Source: Monarcha castaneiventris obscurior
Taxonomy: Eukaryota > Chordata > Aves > Passeriformes > Monarchidae
Reading direction: 5' to 3'
Assembly (NCBI GenBank): GCA_026261815.1
Contig: JAMPIT010000174.1
Span: 8,742,001-8,806,000 of the forward strand
Length of the DNA: 64,000 nucleotides
Numbering within the stretch: the stretch's first letter is position 1; each line of letters begins with the position of its first letter. Under the pieces are notes generated by a model. The model made no database searches. It had not been told where the DNA came from and saw only the letters and a list, made by a program, of their open reading frames with translations. Below, piece by piece: positions 24,401-37,350 of the stretch. The translations under genes were made by a program, and so were the position numbers.

Positions 24401-27400
24401 TAGGACCATCATTCTGGGTTGGAAACTGTTGCTTTAAAGTATCTCTGAATACTGGTGCAAGAATGTTTCAGTCCCTGAGGTTGGCATAGGAAAGTTGCTG
24501 CTTGTGTCCCTGGGGGCCTTGTTCTAGCTACCCTTTTGTCATCAGCTTTCGAATGAAAAAATTCTTACACAGCTAAAAAGATCAAGTAGAGAAATATGTT
24601 TCCCAAAAGGTACCAGATAAATAGAGGTATAAATGGATGATCTAGTTTAGTTGACCTAATTTTTGCTCCTATCTGTCCTCCTATAAGCCAATACTTTCAA
24701 TTTCTTTAAAAGGTGATTTTATTTGTGTTAATTTATGGGAAGACTTAAAGCCAATATTGTCCTAATGGAAATGTCTTGTGAAAGTAAAACCTAGAAGAAT
24801 TGAATTATCAGCTCCAAAAAGTAGCAAGGCAGTTACTTCAATGGAGAAAAATATCTGGCTATTACGAGGACTGAAGCTATGAATGATGTTGCCTCATGGG
24901 CTACACGTGTCATTAGGAACAGAAGCAAAGAAACATGTTTCATTCATTCATATTTCTGGGAGGAAGCATCAATAATTTTGAAAGAAATCCTACCATAATG
25001 CTTCTGACAGTTAATTTTCTATATTAGTTTTACTTCTGAGTTTCCTTAGTTCTGCAGAAAGAATTGCATTGCCTAGTGTTAGGAATGTGCCAAGGGCAAC
25101 TACATGAGTAGACTGAAGGGTTTAAGTGCTGTATGGATTGGTTGCATTGTTCAGTTTTTAATTTGCTATGATTTGGAGAAGTCTTAACACTGTTATTAAG
25201 TTGTTAAGGGTATCCATATAATTTGTGTTGCTTCCTTTTTGGCAGAAGGGCTATACGCTTCATTTTTTATGTGTTGGAGAGCAGGCCTCAATTCCTAAAC
25301 ATTATTGAAATTTATTAGTTTTAATTGCCTGATCTTTGCTATGATTTTTGGTGTCTAAAGTCATGGGTTGAAAAGCATCAGTCTCTAAGGGGAAGGTAAC
25401 TTAGTTAAAAACATATTGCTTTAAAGAATGTATGTACTACTTTAGTATCCTTTAGTTATGAGACTGAACTCGCCATTTTAAAAAAAAACCTTTTTTATGT
25501 TAACTTCCTTTTTATGTAGTCCTGTAAGGTGTAGCTGGGTTTGTTTTTCTAAGGTCAGAGTACAATGATGTCCTCTTGAATAATTTTACATCTTGCTGTA
25601 TTTGTCCTGCTGTCTTGTCATTCTTGCTGCCTCATGTGGATGACATCTGCTTTTTGTTTTTCTTCTGAAAATACACAGATGTGTATTTTCACATACTTTT
25701 CATATTTTTCATCATGGGAAGAACAGCTTCTATGTGGATCAGTGAGAGAGTGGGGTTTTTGGGGGTCTGGAGAGGTAAATGACCATCTTTCAGCTGTGCA
25801 GCTGGGCTGCAGTGGGAACAAGGGGCCAAGGCTTGTTCCTCTGGCCAGCTAATACAAACAGTCAAAGGGAGGCTGAAAGGGATGTGGTACATGAGTGATG
25901 TCTTATGTTCCTGCTTTTATTGGGGTTGGGCAGTCAGCACCTCTGCTATTGTTGCTATCCTTGCTAACTTTCATATTTGCTTTAGGGTCAATATCATGGA
26001 TGAGCAATTAATTTCTTGTGCTGAGCTAAACTAGTTCTAGGTTCTGGTTCATGCACGTTGTTCCTGGACTTACTGGCATGCTTTCCAGCTACTTGTCACA
26101 TTTGAGAGTCTCAGGGGCCTGTTCCAGAATTTTTGTATTGTTTTCCATTGTTGATTATATTTTTAAATACATTTTGTCTTCCATTATGATCGTATGGCAT
26201 TATTTTTATTCTTCTGATAGTTCTTGGAGGACACAGCTATCTTTGAACAACAGGGTTCCAAACCGAAAGGATGTTTCATGGGTTTCCTGTCCAAGTGTTC
26301 AGAGGACTTGTCAGTGTAGATTATGCATCACGTTTAAATGACTGGTTGCTGTGGGAACTGCAGTGCTCTTGAGAAGCCTGAATAGTGTTCTACTCTGTCC
26401 TAAATGTTTCACTTCTTATTTCACTGTGTTTGACTCTGTAATGCACAACCCTGGGATGGAGCAGTGTCTTTCTTTCCTCAGGTGTGCGGGTAGCACATGT
26501 GGTACTTGGGTATAGCTTCCAACTTAGACAAATGTTCTTACTGGCTTAGTTTTCCTGTTGTCCCTCTGCACAAAACTGAGAGATCAATTAATAGAAGAAG
26601 CAGAACAGACAGAGAAGAACAAGTGATAGGAATAGTGCACTGCACTTAGACTGTGGATAGACTGGGTCAGAAGTGGATGACTGGCTGCTCTGTGAGTGAG
26701 TAAAATAATTCATGGAGATGTCTCAGTGGTTAATATATCGTGTCCTGTATATTTGTACTGCATAGCTTTTTTCTTACTATTTTTACACATGTAGAAAATA
26801 AATCTTAATTCTACCTTTATTTTCTACTTGAATCTTTACCTTCATGCATGGGAAGCAGGATTACAACTGGAATCTATGCTTTCGTTATTACTTACTCCCT
26901 CATGTATACGCTGATAATTTTAGCAAATAGGTAATTGTTAATTGAAATGAATACAGTTGTCCAGTAGGAGTACTCAAGGGAAATATTTAGCTCAAAATAA
27001 AACTGGAAAATGAAACACTGTTCTGGAGGGAAGGGCATATGTAGGTTAGTTGAACTGCTTCAAGAAACTGAGAATTCCTGCAGAGCTGAATTAATTATAA
27101 ATTGCCTATAGGGCAGCACCCCTATTGCACAAACTGTGAAAGGAAGGAAATAATCTCTTAGAGATTGTAAATGTCCCCAGATAGCTCTACATATTCAACA
27201 GTTACTTGTAAAATTTCAATTTTACTAGTTTAGGTGGTTACACAAAACTGTGTGGATTTTTATTGTGACTAAATTATACTGTAAAATTATTTTTAACTTA
27301 TTTTCTTTGAGGTTGCATAAACAGAACTGGGATGTTAATGGACATACAGGGAACTATATGTAAATGTTAATGGAGAAAAATGTCTGATTTTAGGCAGGCA

Positions 27401-27569
27401 GGTAGAAGGGACTTGGAAAGTACTACAGGCACTCACTGAAATTTACTTTAGTAAAGAAATGTGGTGTTTTATAGATGCTTTATTTTTCTGTTACTTCTAC
27501 TTCATGAAGACTATGCCCAGAAGGGAGAAATATACGTTGTTTCCTTTAACAGCCCTTTGCTACAGAAGT

Positions 27570-27598
27570 GCTTTAAGTGCTACACAGGCACTTAAAGC
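27570..27598. repeat. 11-bp perfect inverted repeat
   Basis: GCTTTAAGTGC (27,570-27,580) and GCACTTAAAGC (27,588-27,598) are perfectly complementary around a seven-base loop. It is short and AT-rich, probably without function. Confidence 0.6.
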
Positions 27599-29192
27599 TT
27601 TGGACACGAGTCAGCTTTTCAAACTGAAGGCTCTGAAATAAGTTGTTATTAAGCTGCGGGTTAAGCCCTATCACAACCTTTTATATTTTTCTTATAAATA
27701 GAAGTACTTTTCCAGAGGCTGTTCCACAGATCTGTTGTGGGAATTGCCTTGGCATTCTGTAGTAACACTGCTGCAGTTGCTTCTTCAACTGGTGCCATGT
27801 ATTTTCTTAATATTTTGATTAAGATGATGAAATGTGAGCTTTAATTTCCTTTCCCTTTTGTGGTGAAAATGCAGCTTGCAAATTATTTGAGATATCAACT
27901 TCCTATTTTTGCTGTTCGGAAAAGAGCAGGTGAAACTGTGGCAGAGAAGCCTAGTTGTATTTTGTACAAATTACAGAAATCTATAGCCTGTTGATAAATT
28001 ATTTAACATGGGAGACCAATAATACTGAAAAAATGTGTGTATTCTAAAGTCAGCAAGCTGTTGCCATAAATCAATGTGACTTCCTAAAGGGAAAGAATAT
28101 TTCCTTCTAAAATGCTAGCTAATTCCATAATTAATTTTAATATGGAACAGCCTGAATGCGAGCTTGCATTTGGTACCTTATACATGATTAAACACTGTAG
28201 TATTTTTGGTGCAAGGCTATAGCAACATGTCTTTCTGGCACGGCAATTTAAAAAGCATTATCACTGTTTAAATTGGTGATTGTGTGAAAATGAAGCCAGC
28301 ATCCTGTTTCTCCAGCCTTACAGCATACATAATGGGCTTGCCTTCCTATTCATAGAAAAAAATATTCCCTGTCTGGTACATTAAGATGCTATGGTCATCC
28401 AAAGAAAGTACGTGGATACAAAAACCTCAATGATGACATTTTTAGCTCTTACGGAAAAAGATAAGTTCCAGATACATTAAGAGTATATGAGGTCAGGATT
28501 TGTTTAGAAGTGAGAAAGGCAGCAATGAAGTAACAAGGGAATTCAGTGAAGGAATATAAGTAGGTAAAGAACTGATTTATTTCTAGAGACAGTACCTTTT
28601 GAACTAAAAATGGCCATGATTTTCTGCCAGGTAAAGGATCTTCTGGGGCACGTCAGGGAGGCCCTGGAATTGGCTTTTGTAAATAAATGCAAAAATTAGT
28701 TTCTTCTATTCTTTGTGTGCCATGTGGTTTATCTTTTATTGGGCTGTTGTATTACTTACCACTTTAATGCCTCCAGAACTTGATGCTGAAGTCAGGTGTT
28801 TCCCAAATTAGGTACTTGTGGTGTAGATGGAATAGTTTGCATGGAACACCTGAATAAGATAAATGATTAAAAAGCAGACAATATTTACTTTTTATCGTGG
28901 GTTTTTTTCCCTCCTTTCCCTGCTAACAGATTCATGTTAGTGTGGTAGAATCTGGTGTTTATTGGTGACAACTGAAAAGGTGGAATGTTCTCCTTAGGGG
29001 AATGTAGTGGTATTGGTTTTGCATGGCCAGATTTTGGTTGTGGGTGGGCAGCTACAGGATTGGTTTCTCTGAGAAGCCACCTGAAACACTTCCCCCATGT
29101 CCAACAGAGCCAATGCCAGTGGCTCCAAGATGGGCCCACTGGTGTCCAAGGCCAAGCCCATCAGAGATAGTGGTAGCACCTCTGGGATAACG

Positions 29193-29200
29193 TATTTAAG
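29193..29200 (+). promoter_or_regulatory. TATA-like box of the intronic LTR
   Basis: TATTTAAG lies 190 bp into the LTR, at the position expected for the U3/R boundary promoter. If still active it could start transcripts in the PTPN12 sense direction that read toward exon 2. Confidence 0.5.
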
Positions 29201-29920
29201 AAGAAAACCCAAAAAAGTTATTGCACAGAAGTAATTGTGGCCAGAGAAGAGCAGAGTGAGAATATCTGAGAGAAACAGCCCTGCAAGCACCCAAGTCAGT
29301 GCAGAAGGAGGGGCAGGGGATGCTCCAGGTGCCAGAGCAGATTCCCCTGCAGCCCCTGGTGCAGCCCATGGTGAGGCAGCTGTGCCCTTGCAGCCCAGGT
29401 AGGTCCATGGGGGAGCAGAGATCCACCTGCAATCCTTGGAGGGACCCCATGCTGGTACAGGTGGATGCTTGAAAGAGGACTATGACCCTGTGGGAAGCCC
29501 AACCTGGAACAGACTCCTTAGAGGGAGAAGCCCATGCTGGACCAGGTTTCCTAGTAGGACTTGTGACCCTATGGGGGTTATGTTAGAGCAGTCTGTTCCG
29601 GAAGGACTGCACTGCATGAAAAAGAGACCCACATTGGAACTGTTCATGAACTGTAGCTTGTGGGAAGGGCTCACGCTGGAGAAGATTGTGGAGACCTGTC
29701 TCCTGTGGGAGGGATCTCATGCTGAGGGGAAGGACTCCTCTCCCTGAGCAGTGGCAGAAGAAAAGCATGTGATGCACTGACTGTCACTCCCATTCCCCAT
29801 CTCCCTGCACTGCTTGGGAGGAGAACGTAGAGCCTGGGAAGGAGGGAGGGGTGGAGGAAAGGTGTTTTGGTTTGTTTTGTTTGTTTTTAATATTTGTTTT
29901 ACTTCTCATTACTTGTTGGC

Positions 29921-29926
29921 AATAAA
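29921..29926 (+). terminator. AATAAA polyadenylation signal of the intronic LTR
   Basis: A canonical hexamer in sense orientation within PTPN12 intron 1, followed by T/GT-rich sequence. It could act as a premature polyadenylation site. Normally U1 suppression and distance from an exon definition signal would limit its use. Confidence 0.6.
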
Positions 29927-32900
29927 CTCAGTTAATGTCCCAAAGATGAATCTGTTTTGCCCGTGTTGACCATCAGTGAATGATCTTTCTCTGTCCTTAC
30001 CTCAACTCATGAGCCTTTTGTTATATTTTTCTCTCCCCTGTCCAGTTGTGGAGGGGAGGGGTAGAGTGGCTTTGGTAGGCACCTGGCACCAGCCAGGGTC
30101 AGTCCACCACAGCAGCTTACCAACTTCATATTCCTGAGCTGAAGATCTGTTTGGATGGAGATCCCAACCTGCTCTCCTTCCTGTGGTTGGTAGGTTAGTG
30201 GGTGTATGATTGTCATATAGTATGGAAAGTTAAGTACATAAAATCCTTTAATTTGCAAGCTGGGCTTGAGAAACCCTTAAAATTCACAACACACCTTGCA
30301 TAACCAAAGTTACCTGACTTGCCTCTGTAGATTATCTCAAAGGCCAGGGAGGAAGGATTTTTGTGGAAGAAAAGACAGAAATACTTGCTCATGTGAGCTT
30401 CCTCTTGTATTCATACTCCTGTCTTTGATTTGTCTTTAGCTTATTTGATCTACCTTCTGGACATTATATAAACAAGATATCCTTCAGGAATTCTGTATTT
30501 ATGTCAGCTAGTTGTTGAATCATTCTATGAAGTGTGTAGTTTTCCACTGGGCACAGTACTTCTGTCAGATCTTATGCAAATTGCAACATGTATTTTTGAT
30601 CCATATCAACTCTGATCTGTCTTGAATGTTTTAATTTTACTCCTCTCTTTACGTTGTGGTGGGATTTTACTAACTCTTTTTTAATTTCTGCCCTCACCTT
30701 TACTCCTCTGTTTCTGCTAACTTATCCTTGGGCTGCTGAAATTATTTCCTTATATTTTTAAATCTTTGGTTTTTACTGGTTTTGGATGTCAGAAGCCATT
30801 GCATGATGAGGGAGAAACCATGTGAATAAGTTTCATATACTTCTTCAACTTCACCTTGCTCCTAGACTAGAAGCTCTACAGAACAAGCATTAGCTTTATA
30901 CAGATTGTCATGGATTTAATGAACTGAAGGTAAATGATTGTCTATAGTACAGTTTGGTATCCTTTTAAGCTGTGTGAGTATTGCATGATCAGTTGTTGGA
31001 TTGTAAGATGGTATATGTGTGGGTTTTGTCTTTTTTTTTTGATTCAATAGTCTGAGTAGAACTGGCTGGTCTATTTGGGTCTTGGTTTTAAATTCAGAAC
31101 AGAGTAGCTTAGCCACACATTTTATTGACCTTGTTATCCTCTTAAAGAGAAAGTTAAATTTATAAATGTTACCTGGCTCTGGTAGTCACTAGCTTTTTAA
31201 TGACTATGGACAATAAGATTTAACCAGACTGGTTAAATGGTCTTTGTAAGAATCTTCATGCAGCGTCCCTTATGAATTTTCCTGCTATGATTTGTTCATT
31301 TCACCAGGAATAATATTTCAGGGTTTGTATTGGACCAGGTAATATTTCCTACGGATCCCTTTCCTCAAAAGAGCCACTGTAGTGTTGAGCTGTTGTCCAA
31401 GCTTGGTTATTAGAGAGATTCATGGAGACCAAAGCCTAATTTGATTATTTAGAAATAAATATTGAGTCCTGACACCTACAAGGAATGCAGTCAGTATTCA
31501 AGGGTGATAGCAGTGCAGCTTGCACTGGGGCCAGGATGCAATCTTCTAGTAAGTGATGTACTTGAGCGTGCTCACATCCTGTGCTATTCACCATAATGCA
31601 TCTATAAGAAGCACTTGCATCCTGATAAGACATTTTGATACTTCACTGCTCCTGTGAATTAATTTGCTTTGGCTGTAGAGTATGTGTTTCTGTATTTTGC
31701 ATTTTAAAGCCAGGACTTAGCAATTCTGTATGTCTCATCCTATTACTTGTCATGCAGTTACTGTCTCTTTAGAACAAATGTGTATTCCTGTCTGGGCTTA
31801 TTAGCATTAATAGCTGTTCTGGTTGCCCAGTGGAATACTGATGCACAATGCTAGAAACTGGGAGTGAGAAGAAGGTAGGCTTTAAGGGAAGTCACAATGC
31901 AAGGATTAAAGAGGGCATTGCTTTAGAAAAGGGCTACTGTTCCTTAAAGTCAAACTTCAGCAGCAGATACAGGAGTTGAGATTGAACTTAACTGGCATGT
32001 TGAAAATTAATTGAAGTCTTTTAAAGGTATGGCTTTTGTTTGGAATGCTGCCACTTCCATTAAGTGAAAATAAGATTGGGAAACTTTGAGTCCTACTTAA
32101 CTGTGCTTAAATAATTCTCCTAGTAGCAAGTGTAGGGAGTTCTGATATTTGGAAAGAGTTGTTGTTTCTCCCCAGTCCAAATTTCATGCAATGTCTATAG
32201 CCTATTTTCTAGCTAGAAATACTGCAATAGGCAGTCCTCAGCATCTGTAGGAATTAGAAGTTTGGTGTTTTTTCTGTCTAAAGGCACATCTGCTTTGACA
32301 CTGAAAAGCAAGTCACATAGTTTTCGTGGCTGTAAGCAGCAATGGAACTTGTTCCTTTTAAGCTGTGTAGTGCTATGTAGCCTCATTTTCCCCAGTTGCT
32401 CTTTTTCTTTTTTTTTTTCGTTATTGAAAAAGCTCCCAATTTGGTTTAGTCTCTGCTATCTTTGTGGAATTTAAATTCCATTCTTCCTTATCTTACTTTT
32501 CCCAAGAGTGTCTTCGATAGATCAGAGGAAGTAACTTTGGTAATGCAACTTTCCTAATTTCCTGTATTTTATCTGCTTATTTTGTCATTCTGAAGAGCTG
32601 TGACTAGCAGTTTCACAAACCTGGAGATTTAAAATTGGAGAAAGGACACCTAATTATACTTTTAGATAATGTAAATGTAAGTTCAATGCTCAGTAAAATA
32701 CTATAATGTGTATGTTTCTTGAGGGAGGTAAAACAGCGTTTTGATGGAGAAGGCAGCAGAGAAAAGATAGGAGCAAGCTGTTCAAAAAGAGGAGTTTGTG
32801 GAGATTGCATTGCATTTTAGCAAGCTAAAGCAGGAAAGGTGTTCATGGCTTATTTGTGTGCAGGTTGGCAGCCTGCTGCTCTCTCCATGAGTAATGTATG

Positions 32901-35230
32901 TTGAGCAATGTACTGAGTTGAAAGAGACAGTAAAAATGTGGAAGAAGTTCTGCTTGTGCCAGGAGCTGTCACCAGAATTTTACACTTGAACAAGGCCTGA
33001 CTCTGGTCTCTGCAGGCAGTGGGGTTTGTGATGCCAATCCAGTGGCTGCTGCTCTTCCAGAGCATCCACTGACAGTGTCTTACCGAGTCACATTGTTAAT
33101 TCTGTGGCTTTGCTGAAATAGGTTCTGGTTTTCCAGAATTAGAATGTGAATTTGACCACAGCTCAGAATTTTTTTTAATGTGTATGTAAGCAGAGAAAAG
33201 AGGAATACTTGACTGAGTGCTGAGCAGCTTTCCTGTTCCTAGATGGCCAAGTGTGGGCTGTAGCCAGTGTCTCTAGCAAATTACTGTACAGACAACATTT
33301 GCTCTGAGATGAGGAAGAAAAGACAATAAAGGAGATTAGTGGCTTAGGAAATAAGATTAAAGCAGCAGAATTAGAGTAAAAAGCCAAGAGGTTAAAAATT
33401 GTTAAAACTTGATGTAACAGTTAGAGAAAAATCTCAATATATAATTAGCTGTTGTCATTGATGTTAACTGTTGCCTGGTACAGGAAAAGCAAACCAGCTG
33501 ACCCTTGTCTGTAGGGTGGGAATGATGCTCTGTCCTTGTGTTAGCTCATTGTACCAGAAGCTAAACAGACTTGAAATAAGAAGCATGGCTCATAGCAAAC
33601 TTAAAGAATCCCAAAGTTATAAAGAAAGAAACCTCTCTATCCTTATCTTATAATCATGTAGATCATCAAAACCTGTCTTTCCTGTATTCCATTTGTTAGC
33701 TTCTGCAATATATGATGGAAGGAAGCAGATAAATAGCGGTTTGTAAATTTATGGTTTTAGCTAGAGGGAAACTTCTTTAAAATCTGAAATATGCCTTACA
33801 ATTGTATCCAGGGTGGTAACTTGCCATTTTCTACAAAACAGAAAAGCCTAGAATCTACTTTGGCAGCTTTTTCCTTTTTTTTTAATGATTTCTTAAAATA
33901 AGAAACCTGTGATTTCTATTCAATCTCACTAACCCTTTAGCATTTGTAATTTGCAGGGTCTGGATGGTATCTAAACATTTAGCTACATAATTAATAATAA
34001 TTAAATCAGAATCAATAAACCATGAAAGTAGTAGTGTTTTGTAAAGGCTGCTTGTGTGCTGAGGTGATGAGTTTGTTACTTGAACACAGTAAATTATTTG
34101 AATATTAATAGTTGTGGTGTTTGGTACAATAGAATATGATTGTGATTGTCTTATGCTGCCTGGAAAGGATCTCAAAATGTTATAAACATCTTTAGGATTT
34201 TTTTGGGGGGAGGTGTGGGTTTTTCTTAGTGCTGTTGAAATTAGAATCTGCTACACATGATCCAACAGGTATATTCACAATTGGGAAAGAAGATGAGTAA
34301 TGAATCTACAGATCAGTTATGTTCGTGCTGAGTACAACTGTATGTGACCAACCAATGGTGTTAGCAAGGTGGGTGAAGATGTGATGTAAATAAGGCTTAC
34401 AGGAAATGCTGAAGAGTTGGAATTTGGCCAGGATGTTCCCCTTGTTGCCTTTTTTGCTGATCTCAAATCTACTTGTTCATTAAAATTATCAAAACAATTA
34501 TCTTGGAAAGAGATGGACCAGCAAGCACAGTGCTATTGTAGGGCATATATGCACATGGGAAATAAAACCTGGAGTTATTTCCGTATTGAGGGCAATTTTC
34601 TTGAGATTTCTTTGGATTTGCAGCATAAGAGCAAAAGGGTAAAATTGCCTTAGACTTGCATGGGCAAATAGGATCTGAGTAAAAGACAGTCCCTTAAAAA
34701 TAACTTGGTTGTAAAATATGAGCAGTTCAGGTGATCATAACTGCAGTTGTGGTTGGGAGAAAACAATAACATGAATGAGGTAATTTTTTTGTCCTTTCCA
34801 GGCACAATGTAATGTTCTGTGCATGGTGCAATAGGTATATTAGTAATGGGGGAGGAAGATAAGGAGATAAATTTTAGGATCGTGATGCTTTTCAGTTTAT
34901 TCAGGGTATTAAAATGAATTAATGTGTCAAATCAAATGTGTGCATAGTTTAGTACTTTATTGTGACTGGAGGATACTGTGACAGTGTCAGGAATGAAATG
35001 CAGCCATTCTCCCAGTCCTTCTCAATGGCAGATTCTGAGTAGAAGCTGAGACTGTCTGTAATATCAATAGGTTGATGAACACAGGACACCAGAGCCTATC
35101 CCTGGTCAGGACAGTGGCAGGTACTGCTACCTGGCATGGGTCAACAGGGCCCTGGACTGCTTGCAAATGTTTTACTTTTTTAGGTGTGTATAATTTCCTT
35201 CCATTCAACTTCCTCATTTTCTTTCTTTCC

Positions 35231-35256
35231 TTTTTTTTTTTTTTCTTTTTTTTTTT
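35231..35256. repeat. T-rich homopolymer (T14-C-T11)
   Basis: Nearly pure T over 26 bases with one C, in a pyrimidine-rich stretch starting at about 35,217. It looks like a simple repeat or an antisense poly(A) tail. I found no retrocopy attached to it. Confidence 0.8.
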
Positions 35257-35855
35257 AAGTTCCTATTTCTAAGGGAAAAAGTTGTGGTGAAATTTTTTTT
35301 AGCCTTTTCCTGTCTGGCAAGAGTAACAAATGTAAGTGGCAGTAACTATAAGTGGTTCTTCAGGATGTGTCTTTAGCCAGGTCCTGTGCTTGTTCAAATT
35401 GGCTTCAAGGTGTTTTTCTTGCTGGGGGTTTGAGTGAAAGATTCTCTGGCAAATTGATCCAATATCTTCAAAAAGAAAGAAATCTGTACTTCATACCCCT
35501 CTGAAATACTTAATTTCTTATTTTTCAACTTCATAGGCTTCCCAGTCTCCTCCACAAGAACCAAGAGATTTCCTGTGTGTGCTACCACTACAGTGATCAT
35601 TTCCTTGATTTTATAGGTTTCATACAATCCTGGGTGCATTAAAATATATTATAAAAACTTGGCTTGCTTTTTCTCACCTTCCTTGTTTGTCTGTCTTCTT
35701 TTGTAGTGCATGATGCTGCTTCCCCTCTGGCATGCCCTTGCCCATCAGCCCAACATAATTTTTAGGGGTGTCATTAGTTTACAAGTATGTGGTACCCCAG
35801 TCAAGTTTAAGATTGCTTTAATATCAGTATTCTCCTTTAAGACTCAAATTTAGAC

Positions 35856-35938
35856 ACCCTTGAAGAGGTCAGGCAGCTGGACTAGATGATAATTTTAGGT
35901 CTCTTCCAACTGAAATATTCTATTCAAAAATTCTAGTC
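35856..35938 (+). mobile_element. CR1 LINE 3'-terminal fragment, plus strand
   Basis: The sequence CTGGACTAGATGATAATTTT, then GGTCTCTTCCAACTGAAATATTCTATTC, follows the usual CR1 3' end (GATGATC...GGTCCCTTCCAACC...ATTCTATG) with moderate divergence. It is only about 80 bp long, typical of heavily 5'-truncated copies. Confidence 0.75.
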
Positions 35939-35980
35939 TGCATTAATATCTAGATGTAGTGCAGGTGAATAGATGTAGTG

Positions 35981-36037
35981 CAGGCACATTAAGTGCCTGC
36001 TGTCATTTCTTCTGACAGCAGGAACTTAATGTGCCTG
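35981..36037. repeat. 57-bp near-perfect hairpin (25-bp stem, 7-nt loop)
   Basis: The arm 35,981-36,005 pairs with 36,013-36,037 at 24 of 25 positions; the loop is TTTCTTC. The only interruption is G opposite A at the 15th base. A 15-bp direct repeat (35,951-35,965 and 35,970-35,984) overlaps the start of the left arm. Stem and loop size are compatible with a small-RNA precursor in either orientation, but template-switch mutagenesis would make the same shape. It begins 43 bp after a CR1 3' end. Confidence 0.9.
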
Positions 36038-36447
36038 AACTTTGACTTTGGCTCTGCCCTTTATTTAGGGTGTGGTGTTTCATGCCTATCACAGAGGATT
36101 TTACACTGTGCTGTAATATTTTACATTATTGTTTCTGAGTCTAAACCTCATTAAGCTTGATTTATGTTTTAGTAGAGGTAGAACCCATTCTCGTGTCTTT
36201 TTTTTTTCCCCCAAAAATGTTGGTTAGTGTTTTGGGTGTTTCAGAAAGTAGGAAACAAACCATTATCTTTCAGGTTTTTTAACCCATGTTCAGCATCCTA
36301 TCAAAAAATGTTGTTTTAATCAGTAATGTTGCACAAAAGAGGTCTTAGACATGAGCTTCTTAACCCTACTGGCTAAGCTTTGTGTCTAGGGCTATATTTG
36401 TTCTGTGTCTCTTACTCACAAGTGCTTCTATTACTGGCTGCTTCTGT

Positions 36448-36515
36448 TGTGGCCCAGGGATGCTTTGTAAGAATTTCCTCCTGTGGCCCAGGGATGCTTT
36501 GTAAGAATTTCCTCC
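36448..36515. repeat. perfect 34-bp tandem duplication
   Basis: Two identical 34-bp copies (36,448-36,481 and 36,482-36,515) begin TGTGGCCCAGGGATGC and end TTTCCTCC. Identity of the copies suggests a recent duplication by replication slippage. No coding role is seen. Confidence 0.95.
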
Positions 36516-36967
36516 TGGACAGTTGGCCTGATAACCGAGGACTGCCAGCTGCCCTATTTGCGTTGGGATCCAAGGTTTTCCTCTGCCCAAGAGGACACTG
36601 ACATCTAGTGGATGGGTTCCACTGACACAGGGCAAGAGAGCTGCTGCTTTGTGGCCATCTTTCTTCTAAACTTTTACCTAGCTTTTTTTTCCTTTAGATC
36701 CTTGGAGTTGTTAGGGAAAAGGAAAAACTGAAAAAGCCCAGTCAATTTTTTTGTAACTTCTGGAGTTTAAGGAGTAAAGTTTGTGCAGTCAAAGTAGTTG
36801 TGTTTTGTTGTTGTTGGGTTTTGGGTATTTTTTTTGTTCCTTCAAGTCATCTGCATATGAGCCTTGGCTGTTTGTAATAAAATGATTCAAGTTATGGCAT
36901 TGGCCCATTGTCCTCCCAGCCTGTGAAGACAGCACAGTTACCTGTGGAGGACAGCAAGAGGCAGATC

Positions 36968-37350
36968 ACAGAATCATAGAGTGGTTTGGATTGGAAGGGA
37001 CCTTAAAGATCATCTAATTCCAATGGCCCTGCCATGGACAGGGACATCTGGCTCAAAACCCCACCCAGCCTGGCACTGAACACTTCCAAGGATGGGGCAC
37101 TCACAGCTTTTATGGGAACCTGTTTCAGTGTCTCACCACTGCCACAGTAAAGCATTTCTTCCTAGTATCTAAGCCAAACCTGCTCTCTTTCAGTTTGAAG
37201 CCATTCCCCATGTCCTGTGGCTACGTGTCCTTGGGAAAAGTCCCTCTCCATCTCTCTTATTGGCTGCTCTAAGGTCTCCTTGGACCTTTCTCTTCTCCAG
37301 GCTGAACAACCACAATTTTCAGCAGGGTTCCAGCCTCTCACCTCCAAGAC
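36968..37350 (-). mobile_element. CR1 LINE 3' fragment, minus strand
   Basis: The + strand begins CACAGAATCATAGAGTGG, the reverse complement of the CR1 3'-terminal ATTCTATG repeat. It then has GGAAGGGACCTTAAAGATCA and the CCAGCCTGGCACTGAACA and CATGTCCTGTGGCTACGTG blocks of CR1 ends. Minus-strand translation near 37,160-37,310 gives the charged C-terminal residues of ORF2 (RRERSKETLEQPIREMERDF), frame-damaged relative to a working copy. The upper limit is approximate. Confidence 0.88.

Larger units (their letters stand above)
29003..30111 (+). mobile_element. solo LTR of an avian endogenous retrovirus (ERVL-type), sense to PTPN12
   Basis: The element begins TGTAGTGG at 29,003 and ends CCACCACA at 30,111, near-perfect inverted ends of the TG...CA type. 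Inside are a TATA-like TATTTAAG at 29,193-29,200 and a long R-like region with degenerate repeated motifs (CATGCTGGA/ACGCTGGA with CCTGTGGGA/GACTTGTGACCC, about 29,400-29,730). AATAAA follows at 29,921-29,926, then a GT-rich downstream stretch and a U5 ending in a GGCACCTGGCACCAGCCAGG block, which I recognise from avian LTRs. No gag/pol/env or primer-binding site follows, so it is a solo LTR. Flanking bases show no intact target duplication, suggesting age. Family assignment is from memory. Confidence 0.78.
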
